A DNA stretch of 51,305 bases from UBA6624 sp964517115 [NCBI: uncultured bacterium] (GCA_964517115.1 CAZFBE010000005.1:1-51305); one strand, 5' to 3'. Numbered from the stretch's first letter, positions 18,990 to 29,131 are shown. A program made the numbers and translations. The notes: a model not told the origin generated them from the letters alone.

Positions 18990-19463
18990 ATGTCTTATAT
19001 TCGTGAACTTGCAAAGGAACTATTGGAAGTGGATTTGCCAATAGCCTCATCTCCTGTCGCCTCATACAAATCCTTTCAAGCCTCTTCAGAAAAAATCCTT
19101 TTTATCAGTGGCCAATTGCCAATGGAAAATGGCAAACTCATGCTTGAAGGAATAGTCGGAGAAGACTTGTCATTGGAAGAAGCAGAAAACTGCGCAAGAC
19201 AATGTGCAATAAACATACTTTCTCAAATAGACAAATACTTGGACGAAAATGGTGGCAAAGTTTCAAAAATATTACAACTAACTGGCTTTGTTGCTTCTAA
19301 TAAAAACTTCACACAACATCCACAAGTTATAAATGGAGCTAGTAACTTTTTGAATAGTGTTCTTGGAGAAGCTGGAAAACACAGCAGGCAAGCTGTTGGT
19401 GTTCCATCTCTGCCTTTAAATGCTCCTATAGAAATTTCTGCTATTCTTGAAATAGATTCTTAG
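18990..19463 (+). CDS. RidA/YjgF-family protein
   Basis: About 157 residues from ATG 18990 (MSYIRELAKELL). An upstream in-frame ATG at 18963 would overlap hflX. It has the long RidA-subfamily layout: SSPVASYKSF, ILFISGQLPMENGKL, GASNFLNSVLGEAGKHSRQAVGV and SLPLNAPIEISAI. The conserved Arg in SRQAVGV aligns with the RidA active-site Arg that deaminates reactive enamine/imine intermediates. A deaminase role is therefore plausible, though long YjgF proteins can differ. Its TAG stop shares one base with the GTG start of gltX, giving tight coupling. Confidence 0.85.
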   Translation: MSYIRELAKELLEVDLPIASSPVASYKSFQASSEKILFISGQLPMENGKLMLEGIVGEDLSLEEAENCARQCAINILSQIDKYLDENGGKVSKILQLTGFVASNKNFTQHPQVINGASNFLNSVLGEAGKHSRQAVGVPSLPLNAPIEISAILEIDS

Positions 19464-20845
19464 TGAGCAAAACAAGAGTAAGGTTTGCTCCTTCCCCTTC
19501 TGGAAATCTCCATTTGGGAAATGCTAGAACAGCTCTTTTCAATTGGCTTTTTGCAAAAAAGAATAATGGTGAATTTATTCTAAGAATTGAAGATACTGAC
19601 TCTTCCAGATCCTCAAAAAAACACTCTGAAGCATTGATGGACATATTGGAATGGCTTGACTTAAAACCTCATGAAAGCCCTAGGGACGGTGGGCCTTTCA
19701 AACCGTATAAGCAATCTGAAAGAGAATATATTTACAAAAAAGTCATACAGAAAATGATTGATGAAAAAAAAGCATTTTGGTCACCAGCAGAAATGGGTCA
19801 GGTAAAAAGATTCGATAAAGAGTGGAGAGACAAGGATCTTTCAAAAGAAGAAGCTGAAAAAATCGGACCATCAGCATTAAGGTTTAAGTCAGCAAGAGCA
19901 GATAAGGTTGAGATTAACGACCTGCTTAAAGGAAAAATAAAAGTAAATACAAAGCAAATTGGAGATTTTGTAATAGCAAGAAATGATATGAAGCCACTAT
20001 ACAACTTTGCATGCGTTATTGATGACCGCTTCATGGAAATAACTCATGTAATAAGGGGAGAAGACCATTTGACAAACACTGCTAAACAAATACAACTATA
20101 TAAAACTCTTAAATGGGAAAGTCCGGAGTTTATTCACCTTCCATTGGTTATGGGTCCTGATGGCTCACCGCTATCTAAAAGACATGGGGATGTTTCTGTT
20201 GAAAGGTTTAAAGAGCAAGGTTTTCTTCCTGAGGCAATAATAAATGCCTTAGCAATGCTTGGGTGGGGTCCAGGGGATGACAGGGAAATATTCTCAAAAG
20301 AAGAGATTGCAAAATTATTCAAAGTAGAAAAATTAAACACATCACCATCCAAGTTCTTTCCAAAAAAACTTAATTGGTTTAATGGTCAACATATCAGAAG
20401 GCTTGAAAAAGAAAAACTTCAAGATATCATTCTTGTGAAGCTTGAAAAAGAAAACATAAAAGCCGATAAAAGAATCATTTTTAACTTGATTGACATTGTT
20501 CAAGAGAGATTAAGAAGCCTCAATGATATCGTTCCAATGATGGGATTCTTCTTCAAGGAACCAAAAACTCAAGCCGCAAGGAAAAGTCTTGAAAACTTTG
20601 ATCCAACCTGTTTTGATAAGTTGAAAAAACTAATTGAACAAATAGATGAAATAAAAACATGGGAAGAAAAAGAAATTGAAAAAAGGCTGGAAGAATGGAG
20701 AGTTGAAAAAAACTATCATGCGAAAGAGATATGGCAACCATTGAGAATCGCTTTATCTGGGGGAAAGGTTTCTCCTCCAATTTTCGAAACACTATACTTC
20801 TTAGGGAAAGAAGAAACAATCCAAAGAATAAAAAAAGTTACATAA
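19463..20845 (+). CDS. gltX: Glutamyl-tRNA synthetase
   Basis: 460 residues, class I synthetase. The HIGH-like motif is HLGN (17-20) in FAPSPSGNLHLGNARTALFN. The KMSKS-like motif is LSKRH (237-241). RIEDTD (41-46) and NFACVIDDRFM are also typical. It charges tRNA-Glu, and in organisms using the amidotransferase route also tRNA-Gln. The C-terminal anticodon-binding part is present at roughly usual length. The start is GTG overlapping the RidA stop by one base. The 3' end overlaps the convergent OPT gene by 8 nt. Confidence 0.96.
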   Translation: MSKTRVRFAPSPSGNLHLGNARTALFNWLFAKKNNGEFILRIEDTDSSRSSKKHSEALMDILEWLDLKPHESPRDGGPFKPYKQSEREYIYKKVIQKMIDEKKAFWSPAEMGQVKRFDKEWRDKDLSKEEAEKIGPSALRFKSARADKVEINDLLKGKIKVNTKQIGDFVIARNDMKPLYNFACVIDDRFMEITHVIRGEDHLTNTAKQIQLYKTLKWESPEFIHLPLVMGPDGSPLSKRHGDVSVERFKEQGFLPEAIINALAMLGWGPGDDREIFSKEEIAKLFKVEKLNTSPSKFFPKKLNWFNGQHIRRLEKEKLQDIILVKLEKENIKADKRIIFNLIDIVQERLRSLNDIVPMMGFFFKEPKTQAARKSLENFDPTCFDKLKKLIEQIDEIKTWEEKEIEKRLEEWRVEKNYHAKEIWQPLRIALSGGKVSPPIFETLYFLGKEETIQRIKKVT

Positions 20846-22745
20846 CTTTTTTAGAAAGATATCTAGCAATCAAAATCAAACAAGCAAATCCAAGCCATGG
20901 GCCAGCAGAACCTAAGGATATCACTGGAATACTTACAGAAGAAACAATAACTCCGGCAAGAAGAATACCCATTAAAGCTTCTCCTGTAATCAATCCACTA
21001 CAAACAAGAACGCCCTGTCTGCTAGTATCATTCTTTTTGCCATAGTGTAAATAATGCCTCAAATACCCTCCAAGAAAAATAGGCACAGCAAGTTCTATCG
21101 GCAAGTAGATTCCTACGGCAACTGCTAAAACAGGGGCTCTGAAAGAACTCCCCGCCTTTTCCAGTCTTTTATCCCATAGTATTATCAAAACCCCAATCAA
21201 GATTCCTATATAAACTAAATTCCATGGAAGTGTTGAGTTTGGTCCACCAAGAATACCTTCAGCCACAGAAGCCATCAAACCGGCTTGTGGTGCTGCTAAA
21301 AAATTCCCTTGAGCTTCAATTGGCAAATGTGCATCAGATCCAATCCCATAAGCATTATGGAGCAAAGAAAGAACTGGCGTTATGACCAATGCAGCAACAA
21401 CAACACCTAATATCTCCATAACCTCCTGTTTCCATGGTGTAGCATTGATGATGTTTCCACACTTCAAATCTTGCAAAATATCTGAACCTATAGAAGCAGC
21501 ACAACACACTATGCTCCCAACAAAAATTGCAGCAGCCGGACCAATAGATCCTTTTCCTATATACAACAATACAAAAGATGTAAATAGAAGAGTTGCTATT
21601 GTTATGCCACTTATCGGGTTATTGCTGGAACCTACAAGCCCTCCCATATATCCAGCAACTGAAGAAAAGAGGAAACCTGCAAGAACCATGATTATCCCCA
21701 TCACAAGAGCTATATTCATATCGCTTATGACGTGGTTGTAATAAAGAATTATCGGAATCAGCAATAAGCAAATGCCCCCAAGCACAAAAGGCATAGGGAT
21801 GTTTCTCTCTTCCCTTGGCAAATCTTTTTGACCAATACCCATCTTCCTGTAAGCTTCCATCCCGCTTCTTATTCCATCTAAAACAGGGTTCCAAACTTTT
21901 AAAAGAGCATAAACCCCACCAACAGCCATTGCCCCAACACCTAAGTATCTGATTTTTTTACTCCATATTAAATAAGCACCGTCAACAGGAGAATTTTCAA
22001 CAATTGAATTTATTGATTCTCCATTTATCAATTCACTTCCATTTAAATAAATATATAAAGGCAAACCTACAATCCAAGCTATACAGCCTCCTAAAAAAAC
22101 TAATATTCCTATATTTTTTCCAACTATATACCCAACACCCAAAAGAGCTGGAGATAAATTTGTGCCTATATAAGCAAGCCATTTCCCACCTAGAAATTTA
22201 GCTCCTTCGAGCGCTTCTCCCCACATTCTGAAGCCGGACTGGAGAAATTTAAACAAACCACCAAGCAACGCACTTTGCCCAATCAAGCTAGCGCCAGCTC
22301 CACCCTTTTCTCCTTCTTTTAAAACTTCCGCAGTCGCAAGCCCTTCGGGAAAAGTTAATTCTTTACTGTCTACAATAAAAGCCCTTCTCAGCGGAATGCA
22401 AAAAAGTATTCCTAGGATGCCTCCCAAACCTGCTATCAAGGAAACCTCCCAAAATGAAAAATCTGTCCAATGCCCAAGAAGTATTAACGCAGGGATTGTA
22501 AAAATAACACCCGCAGCTAAAGATTCCCCAGCACTTGCTGCAGTTTGAACCATATTGTTTTCAAAAATATTATTTCCTTTCTTCCTTCCAGCAAGACAAG
22601 CTAGAACACCCATGGAAATAACGGCAGCCGGAATGCTAGCACTAACAGTCATCCCTGCCTTCAATCCCAGATAGGCATTTGCCCCAGCAAGAGCAGCAGT
22701 TATAAGTATGGATAAAAATATTGCTCTTAAAGTAATCTCTTTCAT
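20838..22745 (-). CDS. OPT-family oligopeptide/metal-chelate transporter
   Basis: 635 residues with about 16 hydrophobic helices. Family blocks: GANAYLGLKAGMTVSASIPAAVISM at the N-terminus, ENNMVQTAASAGESLAAGVIFTIPALILL, LTFPEGLATAEVLK and GLVGSSNNPISGITIATLL. OPT proteins import oligopeptides or metal-peptide chelates by proton coupling. It is the last gene in the long overlapping minus-strand series, its ATG overlapping the pyrK stop by 4 nt. The substrate cannot be read from the sequence. Confidence 0.92.
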   Translation of the reverse strand: MKEITLRAIFLSILITAALAGANAYLGLKAGMTVSASIPAAVISMGVLACLAGRKKGNNIFENNMVQTAASAGESLAAGVIFTIPALILLGHWTDFSFWEVSLIAGLGGILGILFCIPLRRAFIVDSKELTFPEGLATAEVLKEGEKGGAGASLIGQSALLGGLFKFLQSGFRMWGEALEGAKFLGGKWLAYIGTNLSPALLGVGYIVGKNIGILVFLGGCIAWIVGLPLYIYLNGSELINGESINSIVENSPVDGAYLIWSKKIRYLGVGAMAVGGVYALLKVWNPVLDGIRSGMEAYRKMGIGQKDLPREERNIPMPFVLGGICLLLIPIILYYNHVISDMNIALVMGIIMVLAGFLFSSVAGYMGGLVGSSNNPISGITIATLLFTSFVLLYIGKGSIGPAAAIFVGSIVCCAASIGSDILQDLKCGNIINATPWKQEVMEILGVVVAALVITPVLSLLHNAYGIGSDAHLPIEAQGNFLAAPQAGLMASVAEGILGGPNSTLPWNLVYIGILIGVLIILWDKRLEKAGSSFRAPVLAVAVGIYLPIELAVPIFLGGYLRHYLHYGKKNDTSRQGVLVCSGLITGEALMGILLAGVIVSSVSIPVISLGSAGPWLGFACLILIARYLSKKVM

Positions 22746-23506
22746 AAAAATCCTCCATTTTCAATCTTTAAAACAGGACCATCGCAACACACCATTATCT
22801 CATGCCTTTCATCCCAACATCCTCTACATCCACCAAGCCCACAAGCCATTCGTGCCTCGAGACAAACTTGACAATTGATATTTTCATCTTTGCAAAATTT
22901 TTCAACTGACTCCAGCATTAAGTCTGGACCACAGGTGTACAGATGATCAAAATCAATACCCTTGCTTGAAAGATCCTTTAAAACATCGACAACATTGCCT
23001 TTGAAACCCAAACTTCCATCATCTGTTGATTTTATATATTCATCTTTCTCATCTAAACTCAAATGATTGCTTAAAAAAGGAGAATCAGCCATTCTGTTAC
23101 CTTCGATAAGATGAACCCCCCTTCCCTTAAAAAATTCTTTATAAAGAAAATTCAAAGGAGACATTCCAACACCACCTCCAACCAAAACAATTTTTTTATT
23201 CTTTTCTAATCCAACAGTTTCAAAACCTTTTCCCAAAGGCCCCCAACCATAAAACTTATCTCCTAAATTTAAATTACACAACCAATTAGTTCCATACCCG
23301 ATATCTCTTATCTGCCACAAAACAACACCGTCTGGCTTGACTTCCATCACAGACATAGGCCTTGCAAGAAGTTTTCCCTCAATTTGTAGCATTGCAAATT
23401 GACCTGGCTTAGATTCCTTTAGCCAAGGCGCATGAGTATAGAGAACAATTCCGTCAGAAGATATTGGCTCTATTCCAACAACTTCTAAAAAACCATAGTT
23501 CGTCAT
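22742..23506 (-). CDS. pyrK: PyrK-like dihydroorotate dehydrogenase electron-transfer subunit
   Basis: 254 residues of the ferredoxin-reductase type. An FAD-binding beta barrel (RPMSVME, 49-55) is followed by a nucleotide domain (GGGVGMSPLNF) and a C-terminal [2Fe-2S] loop with C222, C227, C230 and C240 in MACGLGGCRGC..VCCDGPV. This is the PyrK spacing. PyrK passes electrons from the PyrD flavoprotein to NAD. No pyrD is in the window, so pairing must be with a distant gene or another flavoenzyme. It overlaps carB upstream and the OPT gene downstream by 4 nt each. Confidence 0.88.
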   Translation of the reverse strand: MTNYGFLEVVGIEPISSDGIVLYTHAPWLKESKPGQFAMLQIEGKLLARPMSVMEVKPDGVVLWQIRDIGYGTNWLCNLNLGDKFYGWGPLGKGFETVGLEKNKKIVLVGGGVGMSPLNFLYKEFFKGRGVHLIEGNRMADSPFLSNHLSLDEKDEYIKSTDDGSLGFKGNVVDVLKDLSSKGIDFDHLYTCGPDLMLESVEKFCKDENINCQVCLEARMACGLGGCRGCWDERHEIMVCCDGPVLKIENGGFL

Positions 23507-26500
23507 ATTGAATCTTGAAGAGCCCTTACAGGAAAAACCTTGCTATCTTTACTCCAGAACTCCAATGTTTCCAAAAATGCTTCAGCAGATTCTAAATTTG
23601 TAAAGAGTGGAATTTCATTCTTCACGCTTGCGGCTCTAATTCTCATACCATCTGTTTCAGCTTCACTATTCCCAGAAACAGAATTAATTACAAATGAAAT
23701 CCTTCCATCCGATATTAAATTCAACAAATTTGGCTCTCCTTCGTGAATTTTCCTAATGGGGAAAGAATCTATTGATTTCTCGCTAAAGAAATCATATGTT
23801 CCAGATGTAGCATAAATCTCATAACCCAGTTTCCTGGCTCTTTTTGCAAGTGCTGACGCAAAGAGCTTATCCCTATCGTTCACGGTTATCAAAACAGCTC
23901 CTTTTTCAGAATTTACATCATTAAAACCTAGCGATGTCCAAGTCTTTGAAAAAACCTCAGTTAAAGATTCCCCAAAACTCATTATCTCTCCTGTTGACTT
24001 CATTTCAGGGCCCAACCCAACTTCAACACCTAAAAGTTTATTGAAAGAAAAAACAGGAGCTTTCAATGTGCTGCATTTAGGTTTTGGCCCTAATCCTATA
24101 GGGACACCCTGGTCTTCTAAAGTTTGTCCAAGCATTACTTTTGTTGCAACTTTAGCCATTGAAATGCCGGTTGCTTTAGCAAGAAAAGGCACGGTTCTAC
24201 TTGCTCTTGGGTTAACCTCAAGAACATAGATCACACCCTCAGACATTATGTATTGAATATTTAACATCCCAATACAATTGAGACCAAAAGCAATCTTCTT
24301 TCCAATATCTACAATCTGACTAATTGACTCTGGATCAAGTGAAAAAGAAGGAAAAACTGCCATTGAATCTCCAGAATGGACCCCAGCTCTTTCAATATGC
24401 TCCATAACTCCAGGAATATAAACATCTTTTCCATCACAAACCAAATCTATCTCCAGTTCCTTTCCAAATATATACTCATCAATCAATATGGGATTCTTGC
24501 CATCAACTTGCTCATATGCTTCTTTAACAGCTCCAAAAACATCATCTTTTGAATAAGCTATGGTCATGGCCCTGCCACCCAAAACAAAAGAAGGTCTGAC
24601 AAGAACAGGAAAATTCAATACATCTATTATTTTCTCAAGTTCATCTGGGTTGTCAATAGTGTAACCTTTGGGCATTTTTATATCTAGCTTAGATAGTAAT
24701 TTGTCAATTTTTTTCCTATCTTCAGCAATGTCTATACCAGACAATGAAGTCCCTAATAAACTAACATTGTTTTCAACTAATTTTTCAGCCATATTAATGC
24801 TTGTCTGACCGCCAAATTGGACAATAACACCCTTCGCGTCAATATCATCAACAATTTTCAATACATCTTCATAATTAAGAGGTTCAAAAAATAATTGATC
24901 AGAAAAATCAAAATCAGTTGAAACTGTCTCAGGGTTATTGTTAACCATGACTGCCTCAAAGCCCATTTCTCTGATTGCTTGAAGAGCGTGCACACAACAA
25001 CAATCAAACTCGATTCCTTGGCCAATCCTTATTGGCCCTCCACCAATTACGACAATTGGAGATTTTGTTTTTTCAGACTCGCTTAATTCATTCTCTGTAC
25101 CATAGTAGTACCTCGTGAAAGATTCAAATTCACTAGCACAAGTATCAACCATCCTGAAAGATCTTTTATTTTTTGTTTTTTTTGAAATTTTTTCTTTTTC
25201 ATAGAAAGGATAAGATTCAATATCTTCTCTTTCAAGAAATTCTTTCCTTTGCTCCTCTGTGCCTAGCTTGCCTAAAAAAACAAGACGAAGAAGATCTTGA
25301 ATTTCATTTACAAAAAAGTCATTCCATCCGGAAAGAGAACAAATTTTTTCTGAACCCCAGTTCCTAAATATTGATTCAAAAATGGCATAAACTCTTTGAT
25401 CTGTTGGTGTTTTCAAAAGCATTTCAATCTCTTTGTCTGTTTTGTCAAAAAAAGGAAAAATCTTTTTTCCAGGGATCTCCAAAGAAGCCACGGCTTTCAC
25501 GAAAGATTCTTTGAAATTCCTTCCTATAGACATCACTTCCCCAGTTGCTTTCATCTGAACACCCAATTCCCTATTTGCTTTTGGAAACTTATCAAATGGC
25601 CATCTTGGAATCTTTGTGACTATGTAATCAAGAGCGGGCTCAAAACAAGCTGTTGTTGTTCCGGTGACTTTGTTTTTGATTTCAGGCAATGTTTTCCCTG
25701 TAGCAATCAATGCAGCAACTCTTGCAATTGGATACCCAGTTGCCTTGCTTGCCAAAGCCGAAGACCTACTTACCCTTGGGTTAACCTCAATAACTATATA
25801 TTCTCCTTTCTCATTGAGAGCAAATTGAACATTGCATCCACCCTTTATGTCTAAACTCTCAATTATTTTTAAACTTGAACTACGAAGCATGTGATACTCT
25901 TTATCTGTCAGCGTTTGGCTTGGAGCAACAACTATTGAATCTCCAGTATGAACACCCATTGGATCTAAGTTTTCCATATTACAAACAGTAATACAATTTC
26001 CAGCACCATCTCTCATGACCTCATACTCAAGTTCTTTCCATCCATAAATAGACTTCTCTAACAAAACTTCAGTCACAGGGGACATCTGTAAGCCATTCTT
26101 CACAATCTGTAGAAAACTTGAAACATCATTTGCAAAACCGCCTCCAGATCCTCCAAGGGTATATGCAGGCCTAATGACCAAAGGAAGTCCCATTTCCTTC
26201 AGGAAATCCTCCGCCTCTTCTAAATTTTTAACCACCTTGCTTTCCAAAACAGGTTCACCAATCTCCTTCATTAAATCTTTGAAAGACCCCCTATCTTCAG
26301 CCATTTGTATAGAGTCTAAAGAAGTACCTAACAACTTAACATTGTGCTTTTCTAAAATACCAGTCTTTCCAATCTGAACAGCAAGATTTAAACCAGTTTG
26401 CCCGCCAAGGGTTGGCAGAAGCCCTTCTGGTTTTTCTTTTTCAATTATTTGAATCAAGGTGTCTACAACCAATGGCTCCAAGTAGGTTCTGTCTGCAAAA

Positions 26501-26655
26501 TCAACATCAGTCATTATTGTTGCAGGGTTATTGTTTACCAAAACTATTTCATGTCCCTCTTCCTTCAAAGCTCTACATGCTTGGGATCCCGAGTAATCAA
26601 ACTCGGCTGCCTGTCCAATAACTATGGGCCCACTACCTATTACAAGTATTTTCAT
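23503..26655 (-). CDS. carB: Carbamoyl-phosphate synthase large subunit
   Basis: 1050 residues. Two homologous ATP-grasp synthetase halves are visible. The first opens ILVIGSGPIVIGQAAEFDYSG and the second IVVIGGGPIRIGQGIEFDCC (near residue 539). Each is followed by an ATP-grasp fold with Gly-rich PTLGGQTGLN / VQFGGQTSIN blocks and VNPR metal-site motifs. A C-terminal MGS-like allosteric domain ends the protein. It makes carbamoyl phosphate from bicarbonate, ammonia and 2 ATP for pyrimidine and arginine synthesis. The glutaminase subunit carA is not in the window. It overlaps lptC upstream by 4 nt and pyrK downstream by 4 nt. Confidence 0.97.
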   Translation of the reverse strand: MKILVIGSGPIVIGQAAEFDYSGSQACRALKEEGHEIVLVNNNPATIMTDVDFADRTYLEPLVVDTLIQIIEKEKPEGLLPTLGGQTGLNLAVQIGKTGILEKHNVKLLGTSLDSIQMAEDRGSFKDLMKEIGEPVLESKVVKNLEEAEDFLKEMGLPLVIRPAYTLGGSGGGFANDVSSFLQIVKNGLQMSPVTEVLLEKSIYGWKELEYEVMRDGAGNCITVCNMENLDPMGVHTGDSIVVAPSQTLTDKEYHMLRSSSLKIIESLDIKGGCNVQFALNEKGEYIVIEVNPRVSRSSALASKATGYPIARVAALIATGKTLPEIKNKVTGTTTACFEPALDYIVTKIPRWPFDKFPKANRELGVQMKATGEVMSIGRNFKESFVKAVASLEIPGKKIFPFFDKTDKEIEMLLKTPTDQRVYAIFESIFRNWGSEKICSLSGWNDFFVNEIQDLLRLVFLGKLGTEEQRKEFLEREDIESYPFYEKEKISKKTKNKRSFRMVDTCASEFESFTRYYYGTENELSESEKTKSPIVVIGGGPIRIGQGIEFDCCCVHALQAIREMGFEAVMVNNNPETVSTDFDFSDQLFFEPLNYEDVLKIVDDIDAKGVIVQFGGQTSINMAEKLVENNVSLLGTSLSGIDIAEDRKKIDKLLSKLDIKMPKGYTIDNPDELEKIIDVLNFPVLVRPSFVLGGRAMTIAYSKDDVFGAVKEAYEQVDGKNPILIDEYIFGKELEIDLVCDGKDVYIPGVMEHIERAGVHSGDSMAVFPSFSLDPESISQIVDIGKKIAFGLNCIGMLNIQYIMSEGVIYVLEVNPRASRTVPFLAKATGISMAKVATKVMLGQTLEDQGVPIGLGPKPKCSTLKAPVFSFNKLLGVEVGLGPEMKSTGEIMSFGESLTEVFSKTWTSLGFNDVNSEKGAVLITVNDRDKLFASALAKRARKLGYEIYATSGTYDFFSEKSIDSFPIRKIHEGEPNLLNLISDGRISFVINSVSGNSEAETDGMRIRAASVKNEIPLFTNLESAEAFLETLEFWSKDSKVFPVRALQDSI

Positions 26656-27125
26656 CTTTGTAAAACAACAACTCCATTCTTTTCTATGGTTCCAGAAAAA
26701 TTAGAAATTTTAAGATTCAAGTGAGATCCTGAAATAGTTGCTTTTCCATAATTAATTTCAAAAAAAGAATCTGTTTTTATTTCATTTTTCAAAATATCTA
26801 AATCCAATTGGCTGGCAGATAGGCTCCAATTTTCAAAAGAAAAAAGAGTTATATCTTTTAAAAAAAATACATTTTCGGCTTTTCTCCAAAATCCCTCAGC
26901 TGCAATCAAGCTTGATTCATTCTCCCCTTGTAAAAAATCCATCTCTATATTTTCTAAAAACAAATTCTCGGTTAGGTCCTCCTCAGAATTTTCTCCAAAA
27001 AGCTTAAGGATCTGAACCCCTTCTTGATTTGATATTGTTAATGATATGGGGCTTGATTTGCTTGAAAAAAATAAAAAACCACAAAAAGAAACGAAGGCAA
27101 ATAAAATTTCTTTTTTCACAAACAC
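26652..27125 (-). CDS. lptC: LptC-like periplasmic lipopolysaccharide-transport protein
   Basis: 157 residues. One N-terminal membrane anchor (LFAFVSFCGFLFFSS) is followed by a beta-rich periplasmic domain with the late pattern YGKATISGSHLNLKISNFSGTI, typical of LptC/OstA-like jellyroll edges. LptC links the LptBFG transporter to LptA. Identification rests on this pattern and on position directly after kdsC, as in the E. coli kdsC-lptC order. lptA does not follow; carB does. LptB and an LptF/G protein are encoded at 45-47 kb. Confidence 0.72.
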   Translation of the reverse strand: MFVKKEILFAFVSFCGFLFFSSKSSPISLTISNQEGVQILKLFGENSEEDLTENLFLENIEMDFLQGENESSLIAAEGFWRKAENVFFLKDITLFSFENWSLSASQLDLDILKNEIKTDSFFEINYGKATISGSHLNLKISNFSGTIEKNGVVVLQR

Positions 27126-27652
27126 TCCAAATACATATCAACTAACTCTCTAAAAGCCCCATCACCACCAGGCTTAGTCAATATGAAATTACATTCCTTT
27201 TTTAAATCACTGTGAGAATTGGAGACACAAGCACCAACAGCAACATTCAATATGCATTCAAGATCATTTAAATCATCCCCAAGATAAGCTACTTGTGAAA
27301 AATCAAGATTTTTCTTTTTTAAATATCTTGAAAGAACTTCCAGTTTGTCTTCGACTCCAAGACCCACCACGTCCCAACCCAAATCCTCCACCCTTGAAAC
27401 ACTTGAAGCATCCTTTCTTCCAGATAAAACAGCTACGGATACATCTTTTTCTAAAAGAAGCTTTCCAGCATAACCATCATGTACATTGAATTGTTTAATA
27501 ATTTCTGACCCAGAATAATATAAATTTCCATTTGTAAGTGTCCCATCAATATCAGTAACAAAAAGTTTTATATTGGATGCATCAATACTTAAAAATGGAT
27601 TTGATATTTCTTTTTTTGAAAGTGGCTTTCTGACAGTATCTTTACGTTGCAC
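27116..27652 (-). CDS. kdsC: 3-deoxy-D-manno-octulosonate 8-phosphate phosphatase (KdsC type)
   Basis: 178 residues of the C0-type HAD superfamily. Motif I is VTDIDGTLTNG (nucleophile D33 and acid/base D35), motif II VLSGRKDASS, and motif III YLGDDLNDLECI. The FNVHDGYAGKLL block is a KdsC mark. The enzyme dephosphorylates KDO-8-P to KDO, the inner-core sugar of lipopolysaccharide. A 20-residue N-terminal tail precedes the fold. It overlaps msrQ by one base and lptC by 10 nt. Confidence 0.9.
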   Translation of the reverse strand: MQRKDTVRKPLSKKEISNPFLSIDASNIKLFVTDIDGTLTNGNLYYSGSEIIKQFNVHDGYAGKLLLEKDVSVAVLSGRKDASSVSRVEDLGWDVVGLGVEDKLEVLSRYLKKKNLDFSQVAYLGDDLNDLECILNVAVGACVSNSHSDLKKECNFILTKPGGDGAFRELVDMYLECL

Positions 27653-28254
27653 TAATGGCCTATTCTAGAACGAAAATTAAATTTAAAAGCACGAAAAAAC
27701 AACAACAACAAACCTATCGAAATATATACCAAAGCCAAATCGGGACCCTCTTTAGAAACAGACTTGAAATAATAATGAAATGAAGACAATGCAAAAGCCA
27801 AATAAATCAATTGATGCAATTTCTTCCATCTTTTTGAACCCATTTTTTTTATAAAATACTGATTTGAAGTTATAGCCAATGGAATCAAACAAAGAAAAGA
27901 AAGAAATCCATAAAAAATAAAAGGTCTTTTGACTGCGTCAGAATAAAGAAAATCAAGATTAGATTTTTCTAATTCAAATACAAAATAAATCAAGAAATGA
28001 ATAAGGCAATAAAAAAAAGAAGTTAAGCCAAATATCTTTCTACAAAATATCAAATAAGGCTTTTTGAAGAAAGTCATCAAGGGAGAAATTGCTAGGGTTG
28101 CGAGGATGAACCTTATTGAACTTTGGCCTGAATAATGAAGAATGCTTTCAACTGGGTTTATGGAAAAAAAATCAGCATTCAAAAAAGGATATACAAAACT
28201 AAAAACAATCAAAAAAAAAGAAAAAAACAAATATTTATTTTTTTTTAAAACCAT
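27652..28254 (-). CDS. msrQ: MsrQ (YedZ-type) heme-binding membrane subunit
   Basis: 200 residues with about six membrane helices. The ferric-reductase-like core has His in [11 protein letters not shown] and in [21 protein letters not shown], candidate heme ligands. MsrQ delivers quinol or flavin electrons to MsrP for repair of periplasmic methionine sulfoxide. Gene order msrP-msrQ with a 10-nt overlap supports the call strongly. Confidence 0.92.
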   Translation of the reverse strand: MVLKKNKYLFFSFFLIVFSFVYPFLNADFFSINPVESILHYSGQSSIRFILATLAISPLMTFFKKPYLIFCRKIFGLTSFFYCLIHFLIYFVFELEKSNLDFLYSDAVKRPFIFYGFLSFLCLIPLAITSNQYFIKKMGSKRWKKLHQLIYLAFALSSFHYYFKSVSKEGPDLALVYISIGLLLLFFRAFKFNFRSRIGH

Positions 28255-29126
28255 TTTGTCAAATCCATTTTGTCATAAAGTTTATGAACCTGATCTCCAT
28301 AACCGTTGTAAATTAGCGTTTTCCTTCTTGTCCACTCCCCAATCCTTCTTTCTGTTTTTTGGCTCCACCTGGGATGATCAACATCTGGATTGACATTGCT
28401 ATAAAAACCATACTCTCTCGGATTTGCCTTGTTCCATGATGTCAAAGGCATATTTTCTTCAAAACTGATCTTTGATATAGATTTGATACTTTTGAAACCA
28501 TACTTCCATGGTACAACCAGCCTTAATGGTGCTCCATTTTGATTCAACAAACTTTCTCCATACAGACCAATCGCTATAAAAGCAAGGGGGTGCATTGCTT
28601 CATCAATTCTCAAACCTTCAACATATGGCCAATCTAAAACATTACTTTTTTGTCCAGGCATTTCACTTGGCCTGTGAAGTGTTTCGAACTTCACATACTT
28701 AGCTTGACTATTTGGATTAAATTTCGAAAGAAAATCCGCCAAGGAGAAACCCAGCCAAGGAATGACCATAGACCAGCCTTCAACACACCTGAGCCTGTAA
28801 ACTCTTTCTTCAACTTCCATTAAATTTAAAACATCATCAATGTTCATAACTTTGGGGGAATCGCACAATCCAGAAACATTCAATTCCCAAGGTTTTGTAA
28901 CCATCTTCCCTGAATACTTTTTTGGGTCACCCTTCCCTGTTCCAAATTCATAAAAATTATTATAGGAAGTTACCGAATCATATGGTGTCAAATCAGAATC
29001 CTCCTTTGAAAAAAAAGACCTTGCATTTTGAATCAAAGACAAGGCAGGAAAACCATACAATGTACTTTTCAAAAAATCTCTCCTTTTTAAATAAATTGAT
29101 TTTGGAGTAATTTTTATTTTTTTCAT
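28245..29126 (-). CDS. msrP: MsrP (YedY-type) periplasmic methionine sulfoxide reductase, catalytic subunit
   Basis: About 293 residues from ATG 29126. A twin-arginine-like leader (KRRDFLK near residue 14) precedes a hydrophobic stretch, fitting Tat export of the cofactor-loaded enzyme. The molybdopterin-binding core shows [22 protein letters not shown] with the Mo-ligating Cys, plus [15 protein letters not shown]. It reduces methionine sulfoxide in envelope proteins using MsrQ electrons. A TTG at 29147 would add seven residues and include the palindrome at 29132-29145; the ATG is preferred. Confidence 0.94.
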   Translation of the reverse strand: MKKIKITPKSIYLKRRDFLKSTLYGFPALSLIQNARSFFSKEDSDLTPYDSVTSYNNFYEFGTGKGDPKKYSGKMVTKPWELNVSGLCDSPKVMNIDDVLNLMEVEERVYRLRCVEGWSMVIPWLGFSLADFLSKFNPNSQAKYVKFETLHRPSEMPGQKSNVLDWPYVEGLRIDEAMHPLAFIAIGLYGESLLNQNGAPLRLVVPWKYGFKSIKSISKISFEENMPLTSWNKANPREYGFYSNVNPDVDHPRWSQKTERRIGEWTRRKTLIYNGYGDQVHKLYDKMDLTKWF

Positions 29127-29131
29127 AAACC

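Noticed and set aside
23540-26621. Plus-strand open frames across carB
   Set aside because: They are antisense shadows of a highly conserved gene, without Shine-Dalgarno sites or family features.
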